64,000 nucleotides of DNA, taken from assembly GCA_034509735.1 (NCBI GenBank), contig JACGWO010000005.1:16295264-16359263 (forward strand). The letters are read 5' to 3'. Below the pieces are notes generated by a model. That model was not told the origin of the DNA, searched no databases, and saw nothing but the letters and a program-made list of their open reading frames with translations. Shown piece by piece: positions 32,328 through 43,154 of this stretch (position 1 is the first letter of the stretch; the number at the start of each line of letters is the position of its first letter). A program made the position numbers and the translations under genes. This stretch comes from Sesamum alatum (lineage: Eukaryota; Streptophyta; Magnoliopsida; Lamiales; Pedaliaceae).

Positions 32328-34556
32328 TGAAAGGACAAGCGGATCCGCCAGGGAGCACGAGTGGAAGCGAGAAAGCGAGAAAATAGTGCGTAAATTTAAA
32401 TCTAATTTAAAATACGAATCCCAAGGTGGTTGTGCCCTTGGGTGCTCAATCGGGCGTTCGATGTAGGATGTGTAAATATTGTAAATGAATATTAAACACA
32501 TAGGGCATAGATAAATATATATAATAGATCAAAGCGTAATAAACCATTACCTTTGATTGTTTAGCGTATGCTCCCGGCTACTGGCGTTGTTGCTTCTCCG
32601 GAATGCTCACGAAATCCAAACGTATGGATTCTCCAAAGGTGATCCACACCACACCGGAAGAAACGCATGTCATTCTTGCTAGAAAAGAACGGGTTTAAGA
32701 AGGAACCGGTTTAAGAGAAGAACACTATGAATTAGTGCTCTCTTAAACTTACTTTGTTCTTCTTCTTGATTCAAAATCAAGTGAAGAATACAAGTGTGAG
32801 AGAGGGAGAGAGGGCCGAGAGTTGAGAGAGAGGAGAGGGATTTTGTCTTCTATTTTTCCTAGAAAAGATGAATAATGAATCACTTATGCTTGGTGTTTGT
32901 ATATTCTAATATATATACATAATTAATGTGATTATTGGAATGTGTCTGGGTTCATCCAAGGATGTCTAGATTCATTACAATCAATCACCATCAATTCTTC
33001 AATCAAGCCTACCAAAATTTATGTTATGATCAAATCATACCAAAAGGGAAGAGCTTGATTGGAGTTGATTTGTCTCTTTCCAAAAGAATTAAGTCAACAT
33101 ACCACCTAGCATGAAACATGGCTGATTTTGCTTCCTCCAACGGAGCGTGTCGGCCATGTTTAATTAAGGAAAGAAGTCCAACTTCTTCCTATTCCAAAAT
33201 AGGAATTATTTCTCCTCTCGGATATAATTTAACGGACCAGGTTTTATCGTAATCCAATTATGATAAATCCAACATTAAATCCAATTTAGTGTCCATTTAA
33301 ATTATTCCTGTTCATCTTTTAATCCAATTAAAAGATCCAACGTCTCAACATCTCAACTTTCCATATTTAATCGAAAATCCAATTTACCGATTAAACGAAA
33401 GCACGATACAATATCGGCCCATCCATCCAATGGACTTTCCCTTAAGTAACCCAATTACTTATTTTATCCTTCGAGATTGACTCCAAGTCGATCTCAACTT
33501 CCTCGGTGATTTTTGTGTGACCCTTTAGGTTCACCCTCAGCTAGACTTGGGCCCGTGTCCCAAAAGGGCCCATTACCATGGGTGGCCGTCTAGCAACGGT
33601 CCATGGCACTAGAGAGTAGGTGAATTGGCGTGAACATTTAGGCGCCGATTCCATATGGGTACGATCCTTCCGTCTACCGTCTCCCGGCCTTAGTCTAGGG
33701 TATGGAATTGGGCTTCGGTTCCCATCCTTGACTAGGCATCTACGCTTAATGCTCGAGACCACATATGCTTCATTACGTCGACACCGGAAACCATTCCCTG
33801 TTCGACCAACCACTGTGGCCACAGCTTTAAACAGCACGAACGTGTCTCCGAGTGCATAAGAGATACCTCTGTCACATACTGACAGGGGACGGATCCTCTT
33901 CTTGGAATCCACCGTCCTCGCGACACATTCCGACTGCACTGGACAAGGCTTATGATAATCATCTTACAGAATGATTACCTCTCGCCAAATCCAAGATACA
34001 ACTATCATGTGTATGCGACTGCCATGATTCCTCAAGTCTAAGGATTACTCTCATACTATCGGAACCCGGGAAAACCAATCATACCGACCAAGCCTCCAAG
34101 GCTTCCATATGATGATCCCCACGAGTCAGTCCAGTTGGCTCGACCCCAGTCGACCAACCCATTAAGATCGTGTAGGCGTCCCACGTCTGTCGCCGATGAA
34201 ACACAGCACTCATCTAATGAACACGACTCTTGACGCAAGTCTCAATAGGACTCACGATGCCCTGTCTCGAGGTCCTCAATTTGGAACATTTAAGACCCAA
34301 CTCTTAATCAGTTCGTTTCATGACCACCATCCAATGCGTGGCCCAACTGCACGAGTCGTTATCCATGGTCTATGGGCTTTGTTGCGATATAAGTTAAACA
34401 ACGTTTTAACAAATGTAAGATGAGCGCAACAAAGAAGGTACCATTGGTGACAAACACTCATCTTATTCATCACACAATAATATTACATCTCTATCAAGTT
34501 GTCGAATAGGTTACAAATTGCCAAACCTATTGGCTTTCTGGTCACGTATTCCAACA
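32328..34556 (-). repeat. 5' LTR of element G (2229 bp)
   Basis: TGAAAGGACAAGCGG...TTCCAACA on the plus strand. Same subfamily as the L, N and P LTRs. It contains the conserved box at about 33571-33623 and has no TTGAC array. Confidence 0.95.
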
Positions 34557-34599
34557 GATTAGACATATGGGTGATTGGCTTTAAGGTCAAGTGGGATAT
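34557..34599 (+). pseudogene. Last codons of H pol plus polypurine tract
   Basis: Reads (I)RHMGDWL then stop, followed by GGTCAAGTGGGATAT and the LTR start. It matches the end of C pol and PPT (43107-43154). This is all that is left of H's internal domain on this side of G. Confidence 0.85.
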
Positions 34600-34922
34600 T
34601 GTTAGAATAGGTGACCATGTAGCCAATCTTGGCAGGAAAAATGTAACCTTTGTCTAAACAATTTTAGGGATTTGATAAATTATTAATGAATAAGAAGTGA
34701 TATTCATTTAGCATTACTTTGTTTGTGTTCACTTTATCAGCGTTATATTTCTGTTCACTAGGCAAACAAATCCCACGGACTGAAAATACATTTCGGGGAC
34801 TGGGACTACGCTTGGAGGTAGGTCCATGAAATCGGTCCTGCCGAATCAGTCCGGAAAACTCCAAGTCAAGGAATCTCGAAAATGGGTACCGAGATTCCCC
34901 TTGAGACTTGCACTAAGCATCT
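34600..34922 (+). repeat. 3' LTR of H, first segment
   Basis: Starts TGTTAGAATAGGTGACC and runs to TAAGCATCT, where element C is inserted. It continues at 45139 after C. The last five bases CATCT (34918-34922) are the C target duplication. Confidence 0.93.
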
Positions 34923-36920
34923 TGTTAGAATAGATGACCATGTAAGCCAATTTTGGCAGGAATATGTAACCTATGTCTAGACAATTCTTTGGTATTTGAT
35001 AAAACATTTATTAATAAAGAAGTGAAAATTCAAATGGCAATACTTTGTTTACGTTCACTTATCTGCATTTACATTTCTGTTCACTACGCAATCAAAGCCC
35101 ACAGACTGAGAAACGATTTCGGGGACTGGGACTACGCTTGGAGGTAGGTCCATGAAATCAGTCTCGCCGAATCAGTCCGAAAATCTCCAAGTCAAGAAAT
35201 CCCGAAAATAGGTACCGGGATTCCCTTTGAGACTTGCACTAAGCATCTGCTGTCGTATTTCATCGACGGGTGACGAAGGTTGTCTAAGCAGTGTTAGTGG
35301 GTCAGCGTGCTAGGAAGCAGCTGACTGAGGTGACTCACGGGAACCGTCTTACGGAGGACCTTGAGTATGGTCAGCAAGGTATGACGTGTATTCCCGGTTC
35401 CAACGGTACAGGCCAAGTCCTTTGACTTGAGGAACTGCTGAGTTTACCTGTGCGTCAGGTCTGTATCTTAGATATGGTGAGAGATTGCCAAAATACTCTT
35501 GAGTAGTCATAAGCCATGTCTAGTGCAGCTCGGGTGTACAAAGTGACAGTGGTTTCCAAGAAAGGATCTGTCTCCTGTCAAAAGGTATTGACAGTTGAGT
35601 CTCATGTATGCTCTGTGTCTTGTCCCTGAAATCTGTGGCCACAGTAACTGAATAGAAGGGAAAGGTTTCCCTTGCGGCGTTTAGTAAGGACAGACCGACA
35701 CTTAGGTCCAAAATGGGTACCTGCTTTTTCCGTGCCCTAGACTCTAAGTGATGAGACCGAAGACAGAAGGACAAGTGTACTGTTAGAGCCTAAATGTTCA
35801 TCCCCGAATATTTCACCTAGTCTCTAGTGCCATGGACCGTTGCTAGATGGCCACCCATGGTAACGGGCGGATTCTAGGAATCCGACCAAGTCTAGCTGAA
35901 TGGTGAACCTAAAGAGTCACACACTATCCACAAACACTTAGTATTTAATTTGGAATTAAATATTGGAGTAAAGGAATGATTAAATTCGATTTAATCGGGT
36001 CCTATATTTTCTTGGAGAAATTAATTCCTTCTATTTGATAAAGGGAATTAAATTTATAAATAGGATTTATTAAAAGGGTTGATTTAATGGGCTTAGAATA
36101 AATAATAATATTTATTTATTATATTATATTTATTCTTTTGGCCTTTTGGAATATTTAATAGGATTTAAATATTCCATTAAATTAAAATCAACGGTTGAGA
36201 TGGAAATGGGAGATGGAAGGCTAGGATTCGTTTGACTAGGTCAAACACTAGTTTGACTAGGACTTTGACTAGGTCAAAATCCTAGTCAAATTAGAGTTCT
36301 TAGAGTTGGAGTTTAAAGAGGATTAAACTCCTCCTCTATATAAACCTCTAGCTTCCAACAATTGTAGGATGATGATTCTTGAAAACACACACACAACACA
36401 CACTCTCCCCTTCTCCTCATCTCTCGTCCGCCCCCTCTCTCTCTAGCAAGAAAATATTTCTTAGTTCTTTTTGTTCTTGGAACATTAGAACTTAGACGAA
36501 TCAATACCGTTAATTGATAACGTGTTGTTGATTCGTCCACTCCAAAAATTATACACTTGTTCATTGCTAGCATGACGTGCAAGATACGTGGGTGGATCGT
36601 GTGTCACGATTTGGAGGGTCTCAAGAACGAGATCTCGGTGCAAAACGGGGAACAACGCGAGTAGCCGTTGAAGACGAAAACGACAACGGGTAGGTCTCGT
36701 TTTATCTTTTCGTCCCTCTTTAATTTTTCAACTCTATGGCCTCCATGATTTCTTTATTTGTTATATGATCATGAGATACACCAAACGCCCGGGAACCTCA
36801 GGGGCACACCCCTTGAGCGTGTTCTTTTCAATTAAAAGCATGCCTTTTATTTTTGTAAATTTATTTTTATCGCGCTTCCGCATTCGCGCAATTCCCGGGA
36901 TGATCCACCGATTTGTTTCA
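34923..36920 (+). repeat. 5' LTR of element C (1998 bp)
   Basis: TGTTAG...TTTCA. Differs from the 3' LTR by scattered substitutions and an about 19-bp ATTTATTATATTATATTT-type insertion near 36110-36130. The conserved box is at 35815-35868. Promoter features are listed separately. Confidence 0.96.
36231..36344 (+). promoter_or_regulatory. LTR promoter of C: inverted TTGAC array plus TATA box
   Basis: TTTGACTAGGTCAAA occurs twice (36231-36245 and 36264-36278), with single TTTGACTAGGA (36252-36262) and CCTAGTCAAA (36281-36290) units. TATATAAA follows at 36337-36344. TTGAC(C/T) is the core WRKY-factor binding site (W-box); that these bind WRKY factors is inference. The same array is in the LTRs of A, B, E, H and J, but not in D, G or L. 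Confidence 0.65.
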
Positions 36921-36921
36921 G

Positions 36922-36933
36922 TGGTATCAGAGC
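36922..36933 (+). other. Primer binding site of element C
   Basis: TGGTATCAGAGC, one base after the LTR. Confidence 0.96.
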
Positions 36934-37109
36934 CCGGTTCGTTGTATAGGCCTAGGGTTTACATGCGTTATAAGCATGAAACGTGAAATTGGCATGTTTT
37001 TAAGCATGTTGGTTTTATTGCTTTTAATTCGTGTGAATTTCTGAATGTTGGTATTTTTTCTGTTTTTCTTGGAAAATGGGGTGGAAAATTGAACGGAAAA
37101 CGAGAAACG

Positions 37110-37612
37110 ACGCAGCCGGCCAGCCGGGAGGGCTGGCCGTGCGCAGCCGCACGCTGCCGGCAGGGCAGACGCGCGCAGGCAAGGGAGGCCTGCGCGCGCC
37201 CGCCCAGCCGGTTGCGCAGGGGCAGCGCGCAGCCAGGAACGCTGCGCGTAGGCGCGCGCGCACGTAGACAAAGGTGTCTGCGCGCGCGCGCGCAAGGCTG
37301 CTCGCCTGTGAGTCCGCGTGCGGACGGGCTCTGGGCAGCGCCGCCAGGCGCGCGCGCACGCAGACGGAGGAGTCTGCGCGCGCGCGCCCGGCAGGTGTGC
37401 CCAGTGCGCGTCTGCGCGTGCACTGCGCACGGCATGGCCGGCAGCCAGCAGGGCAGCGCGCGCGCAAGGCAGGGAAGCCTGCGCGCGCGGCGGCTTGCCA
37501 GATTGCCAGGCCAGCGCGCGCGCAAGGCAAGGGGCCTGCGCGCGCGCAAGGGCGGCAGGCTGAGCCTGCTGCCCTGTGCGCGTGCCGGCGGCGGCGGCGG
37601 CTGCTGTTGGTA
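37110..37612 (+). other. GC-rich hairpin island in leader C
   Basis: At least five hairpin-type inverted repeats in a row: 37171-37180/37188-37197 (10-bp perfect stem, 7-nt loop AAGGGAG); around 37266-37279 (AGACA/TGTCT extended by CG-rich arms); 37360-37365/37372-37377 (GCAGAC/GTCTGC, loop GGAGGA, CG-rich arms); 37467-37470/37477-37480 with GCGCGCGC arms; 37525-37528/37534-37537 with similar arms. Long frames on both strands here are composition artefacts. Confidence 0.78.
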
Positions 37613-37936
37613 GGGTTTCAAAACCCTAGCAGTGTTTTTCCTTTTATTTTTTAATTATTTTCATTTTTAATTTTGAATTAATTCTGAAAAATCGTTTTTG
37701 GTTCAATTATGCCTATTTTTCTAAAGACATTATTTTAGGAGTAAAATTAATTGGATTTGGAATCCCGGGGTTATTTTACTTAAAATAATGAGGAAAGGTT
37801 TTCCTAAAACGAGAAAAATAATATTACCAATATTTGTGTTTTATTTTTCACACGTTGTGCACATATTCATTTATTATTTTGGATATTTATGATTGAAAAT
37901 CATATGTTGTTAGTATTTTGTAATTATATGATTGGA

Positions 37937-38242
37937 TCATGTGATTATGTGTGTTGGATGGAAATGGATGATCGCGAACCCTAGACCGGATGTATGGTTT
38001 ATTTTCTGTTGGGCCTGTGTGCCTCTTTTACTGCTTTCTCCTTCTCTCTTTCTAGTTGCCTTGGAATAATAAGGCATTCTACCTCCCTCCTTATGTACTC
38101 GCCCCAGGTTTTCGCTGGGGTTTCTATTTTTAATATGTAATGAGAGTAGACTAGGAGTGAGGTTTCTATTTTTGTAATTGGTGGAGAAGAAGAAAGGACC
38201 ACATGGAGAGCCCAGACGGGAGGCCCCCTTGGAGTTTTCCAT
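37937..38242 (-). CDS. Recurring antisense frame in leader C (101 codons, speculative)
   Basis: Same start (MENSKG) and same last 45 residues as the frame at 2022-2327. The middle is read in another phase because of two small compensating indels. An overlapping antisense frame at 38337-37999 starts VNLGLVLYYYINSNPI. Function unknown; coding unproven. Confidence 0.22.
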   Translation of the reverse strand: MENSKGASRLGSPCGPFFFSTNYKNRNLTPSLLSLHIKNRNPSENLGRVHKEGGRMPYYSKATRKREGESSKRGTQAQQKINHTSGLGFAIIHFHPTHIIT

Positions 38243-39141
38243 GAAGTGAAGAAAGAGAAAAAGAGACCAAGGCCCATCAGCATGATGATTGGGTTACTAT
38301 TAATGTAATAGTATAGGACCAACCCTAGATTGACCATAGATCCACTGCGGGCTCAGTGGGTCGCATAGGATTCGGGCTCGTGATCATCCAACAAGGGCGT
38401 GCTAGGCTTTAATTTTGCATGTGGTTATGATGAAGAATGAATGGGTTGTTTATTTATCGTATAACTGCTGTGGATGGTTTATTTACGCATTATGGATGTA
38501 TGTGTAGATATTTATTTATTTAAGATCTCGGTCATTACTTACTCTCACATTGGTTGGACCAATGTCAAAATATTAGACCCTAGACAAAGTGGACATGAAC
38601 TCTAGGAGTTTGTCCATGCCTTCCAATCCATGGCATAGTGAGGAAGCTGTTTTAGGTCAATAGCGTGGTCTCACAAGTCGTGGCACGTTATTGTACTTAA
38701 AGGAAGCTGCATTATGTCATGAACGAAAAGCGGGCTGCTGCTACCTGTCTCATGAGTCGTGGGGGTACCAGTGGGTCCGTGGCTCGGTCGATTGGGTTGG
38801 GTCTAACGCCCAATTAACATGATTCGCTTGGAGTCCTCGGGATCATGTGAAAGGGTGAGGCAATAATCTTGGGAATCTCGTGGAACGAGAATGGTATGGA
38901 ATACCTCCCACAGGATCTTTTCCATGCGAATCGTAAAAGCGGGGTATGGGAAAAATCGCTGTGGATCCCAAGCCCACTTGGAAAGGATTTCCCGAAAACC
39001 ACGTTTGAGAGTACCGTGTTTTCGTATAAATAGTGGGAGGATTAAATGACTAAAGTCCATGCATTTAATTATTTTAGCAAACCACCGTCTTTTATTTTCT
39101 GCTGATTGCGCGCTGTTTTTTTTTAAAATGTAGATTTTAAA

Positions 39142-42100
39142 ATGTCTAAGAACCCACGTTCCACTATTCTTGAGACAAACAAATTCAATGGAACAAACTA
39201 CAACGACTGGTTGCGCAATCTCAGGATAGTCCTAGATTACGAGAACCAAGGCTACGTCATGGACGAGCCTCTCCCTAGGACCTTACCGGAAGGTCCGTAG
39301 CATCATACTTGCTTCGATGACCAATGAGATTCAGAAGCAATACGAAAGGCTAGACGATGTCCCTTCCATTATGGCTCGCCTTAAGGATTGCTATGCAGTC
39401 CCAGACCGGCATACTAGGTATGTCGCGACCAAGGCGTTCTTTGGAACTAAAATGACAGAAGGATCCTCTGTACAAGAGCACGGGGTTAAAATGCTTACCT
39501 TGGTGGAAAAGCTCGAGGACCTAAAGGCAGGTCTCGATAATGAAACGTACATAGATGTGATCCTTCAGTCACTCCCACCCTCCTTTGACCAATTTATCGT
39601 CAACTACAACATGAAGGCACTTGAGAAGGGCATTCATGAGTTGATCAATATGTTGGTGCAATACGAGGCAACGACTAAGAAGTCCACGCCTTCGGTATTG
39701 TTTGGAGGTGCTTCGACTTCTAATACGAAAGGAAAGGGTGTCGGACGTTGGAAAAAGAAGAAAGGGAAGGGAAAGGCCGTCAAAGCAACTACGAACACTA
39801 AGAGTGTTCCCATTGCCAAAGAGGGGAAAGGCAAAGGAAAGGAAAAGGTTGTCTCCAAGCAACAGTCGAAGGCATATGACATATGTATCAACTGCCGTGA
39901 GAAAGGGCATTGGAAGAGAGAGTGCCCCAAACTCTTCTCGAACCAAGGTATATATGTGATTGAGGTTAATATGGTCACTAGTTCTGCCTCTTGGGTATTA
40001 GATACCGGCTGTGGAGCTCACATTTGCAATAACTTGCAGGTGTTGAAAAGAAGCAGTAAACTGGGTAGCGGGGACGTGATCCTGAAGCTTGGGAATGGCA
40101 AGGCCATCTCAGCAGAAGCAGTAAGATCCGCCACTCTAGTGATTAGTGATAGTATTAGCATAGATTTAAAGCAAGTTTATTTTGTACCCAGTATGATTAA
40201 AAACATCATTTCCATTCCATTGTTGGACAATAGTGGTTATGAGTTTAGAATCAATAAAAATTGCTTTTATTTGATGAGGTGTGGAATTGCTCATCTACTT
40301 GGTACATTGCATAACGGACTCTATATCTTGCGACAAACGAATTTCGTCCTCAATGCACAACACAAACGAAAATTAGATAATAACGGGAACGCACGTCTGT
40401 GGCACGCTAGGCTAGGTCACATATCCCAAGATAGGATGAAAAGGTTGGTAGACTCAAAGAACCTATAGGTTGGGGACTTGAGCGATCTACGAACTTGTGA
40501 GTCCTGTCTAAGAGGGAAAATGACCAAGAAGCCCTTTGTAGGACAAAGCAGGCTTGCCACAGGTCTGTTGGACTTGGTCCATACAGACGTATCTGGACCA
40601 CTAAGGACGCAGGCCCGAGGTGGGTTCTCCTACTTCATAACCTTCATCGATGATCATTCACGGTATGGTTATGTTTACCTGATGAGGTACAAGTCTGAAG
40701 CTCTTGAGAGGTTTAAAGAATTCAGACTTGAAGTGGAGAACCAGACCAACTGCAAAATTAAAATCCTACGGTCGGACCGAGGCGGTGAATACCTTAGTAC
40801 GGAGTTCCTATATTATCTAAAAGAACATGGTATAATATCAGAATGGACACCTCCAGGAACACCGCAGTTAAATGGTGTCTCTGAAAGGAGGAATCGAACC
40901 CTGTTGGACATAGTTCGGTCCATGATGAGTTTTACCAAATTGCCCTTATCGTTTTGGGGCTATGCACTAGAGACGGCGGCCAAATTATTGAATTTAGCGC
41001 CTACTAGTGCATTAACCCAAACGCCATATGAGATATGGCACGACAAGCCTGCATCCTACAACTACTTGAGAGTGTGGGGTAGCCCCGCATACGTCAAGAG
41101 GTTAGTGGGAGATAAGTTAGAATCTAGGTCTAGCTTATGCAGGTTCGTTGGATACCCTGAAGAAACTGCGGGTTATTACTTTTATGACCCCTTGGAACAA
41201 AAGGTGTTTGTTTCAAGAAATGCACTATTCTTGGAGCAAGGCTTCCCGGAGGATATCCAACCTGATGAGCTGATCCTTGAGGAATCAAGTGATGGAATCC
41301 AGCCATCAGAGGAAGCCGCGGAACCCTCACTTAGAGGATTCAGGATAGACAGCCGAAGGGCTGACCAACCTCGAGAAGTCCAACATGCTAGGCATGAAGG
41401 ACAGCCTCAGGAACAACCAGCCCCGGTTCCTGAACCACCGGCTCCGATACAGTCAGCGCCCACAGTCACCACTGACGTTCCCGTTCTTCGTAGGTCCACT
41501 AGAGAGTCCAGACCTCCAATGAGATATGGCTTTCTAGGTGCGACCGATCTTTTGGACAACGATCCTAAGACTTATGGAGAAGCGATGTCTGACATCGACT
41601 TCGGGAAATGGCTTGAGGCCATGAAAGCCGAAATGGACTCCATGAGCGAGAACCAAGTTTGGAGTCTTGTAGATCCACCGAAAGGTGTTAAGCCAGTCGG
41701 CTGTAAGTGGGTCTACAAGCGCAAACTTGGCGTTGATGGAGAAGTCACAACCTTTAAAGCTAGGCTTGTAGCTAAGGGATACACTCAACGACCCGGGGTC
41801 GATTTTGAGGATACTTACTCGCCAGTAGCCATGGCTAAGTCCATTCAGATTCTGCTCGCCATAGCAGCATGGTATGACTATGAGATATGGCAGATGGACG
41901 TGAAAACGGCCTTCCTCAACGGTTTCGTTGAAGAAGAGATCTATATGGATCAGCCGCAGGGTTTCACAGTCACTGGAGAAGAGCAGAAAGTCTGTCGTCT
42001 CCAGAAGTCCATCTATGGCCTCAAACAAGCCTCCCGAAGTTGGAACATTCGCTTTGATGAAGTAATACGGGGTTATGACTTCCTCAAAAACGAATCTGAC

Positions 42101-43138
42101 CCTTGTGTATACAAGAAGGTCAGTGGGAGCTCAATAGTGTTCCTAGTGCTTTATGTGGATGACATTCTGCTCATTGGTAATGACGTTAGAATGTTAGGAA
42201 ACACAAAAGCATGGTTATCAACCCAGTTTTCCATGAAGGACTTGGGTGAAGCCTCCTACATCCTAGGCATCCAGATCGTCAGGGACAGATCTAAAAGGAT
42301 GTTAGGACTCACCCAAAACTCGTATATGGAGAAAGTCCTAAAGAGATATCGAATGGACAACTCCAAACGAGGATTCCTTCCAATGTGGCATGGGATCAAG
42401 TTATCCAAGAAACAGTCCCCACAGACTGATGAGGAACTTAAAAGGATGAAGGTCATCCCCTATGCTTCTGCTGTAGGTACCATACAATATGCGGTCCACT
42501 GCACTAGGCCTGACATTGCGTACGCTTTGAGCGTGACAAGCAGATATCAGTCCTGCGCAGGAGAGGCACATTGGAATGCTGTTAAGGGCATCCTAAAGTA
42601 CCTAAGAAGGACTAAGGAAATGTTCCTAGTCTATAGCAATGGAGAACTAATTCTGGAAGGCTTTAGCGACGCTAGCTTCTAGTCTAATGACGATGATGCC
42701 AAGTCTCAATCAGGGTACGTATTCAAACTCAATGGAGGAGTAGTAGCTTGGAAAAGTTCCAAGCAAGCAACCATTGCTGACTCCACCACAGAGGCTGAAT
42801 ACATAACAGCTTCAGAAGCTGCTAAGGAAGCGGTTTGGATGAGAAACTACATCCAAGAGTTGGGTGTGGTGCCTAGCATCACCGAGCCCGTTGTCATCTT
42901 CTGTGATAACAACGGCGCTATAGCACAAGCAAAGGAACCGAGATCTCATCACCGTTCCAAACACATTCTTAGACGCTACCATCTTCTTAGAGAAATGGTA
43001 GGAAGAGGTGACGTCCGGGTGGACCGAGTCAACTCGGCAGACAACACAGCAGACCCGCTGACAAAGCCTATATCGCAGAGCGCTCATACGCAACATCTTG
43101 AGAAGATGGGGATTAAGCATATGGGCAATTGGCTTTAA
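39142..43138 (+). pseudogene. Near-complete copia gag-pol polyprotein of element C
   Basis: About 1,330 codons from the ATG at 39142 (MSKNPRSTILE) to the stop after KHMGNWL. Domains: gag; zinc knuckle CINCREKGHWKREC (39884-39925); protease WVLDTGCGAH (DTG at 40001-40009); integrase zinc finger (HARLGH..., CESCLRGK about 40402-40515), core with HTDV, FIDDHS and the SERRNRTLLD glutamate; RT with YVDD (42152-42163); RNase H with DASF, STTEAEY and DNNGAI. Breaks: a 56-bp deletion after 39290 between two CCGGAAGG repeats (frameshift), TAG at 40466-40468 (GAG in B), and TAG at 42680-42682 (CAA in B). The remaining frame is open, so this was recently active or mobilised. Confidence 0.96.
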
Positions 43139-43140
43139 AG

Positions 43141-43154
43141 GTCAAGTGGGAGAT
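43141..43154 (+). other. Polypurine tract of element C
   Basis: GTCAAGTGGGAGAT immediately before the 3' LTR; primes plus-strand DNA synthesis in LTR elements. Confidence 0.88.

Larger units (their letters stand above)
28621..34556 (-). mobile_element. Copia element G, truncated at its 3' end
   Basis: On the minus strand: 5' LTR (34556-32328), PBS, leader, gag, protease and integrase, ending at 28621 before RT. RT, RNase H, PPT and 3' LTR are missing. It is the same subfamily as L. Its LTR end at 34556 joins the tail of another copia pol (34557-34599, element H), so G inserted about 43 bp upstream of H's 3' LTR; predicted TSD GATTA (34557-34561). At 28621 it is fused to the H 5' LTR at a shared GATAC. 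Confidence 0.9.
36934..39141 (+). other. Long 5' leader of element C
   Basis: 2.2 kb between PBS and gag. It contains a GC island (37110-37612), then AT-rich DNA. The two palindromes seen in relatives are mutated here by CG-to-TG/CA type changes: CACAAGTCGTG (38672-38682) and CATGAGTCGTG (38751-38761). Antisense frames are at 38242-37937, 38337-37999 and 39002-38814. No sense frame. Confidence 0.78.

Noticed and set aside
33541..33939. 132-codon frame in LTR G, with recurring 107-codon versions in the L, N and P LTRs
   Set aside because: It lies in U3/R of the LTR, recurs because the LTR is repeated, and has both strands open; no domain. Kept only as LTR sequence.
35630..35645. CTGTGGCCACAG palindrome in LTRs as a transposon end or replication origin
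   Set aside because: It is internal to every LTR here and has no flanking duplication; just a conserved short palindrome.
36927..37654. Overlapping frames up to 217 codons around the GC island of C
   Set aside because: Composition artefact as in A; frames overlap on both strands.
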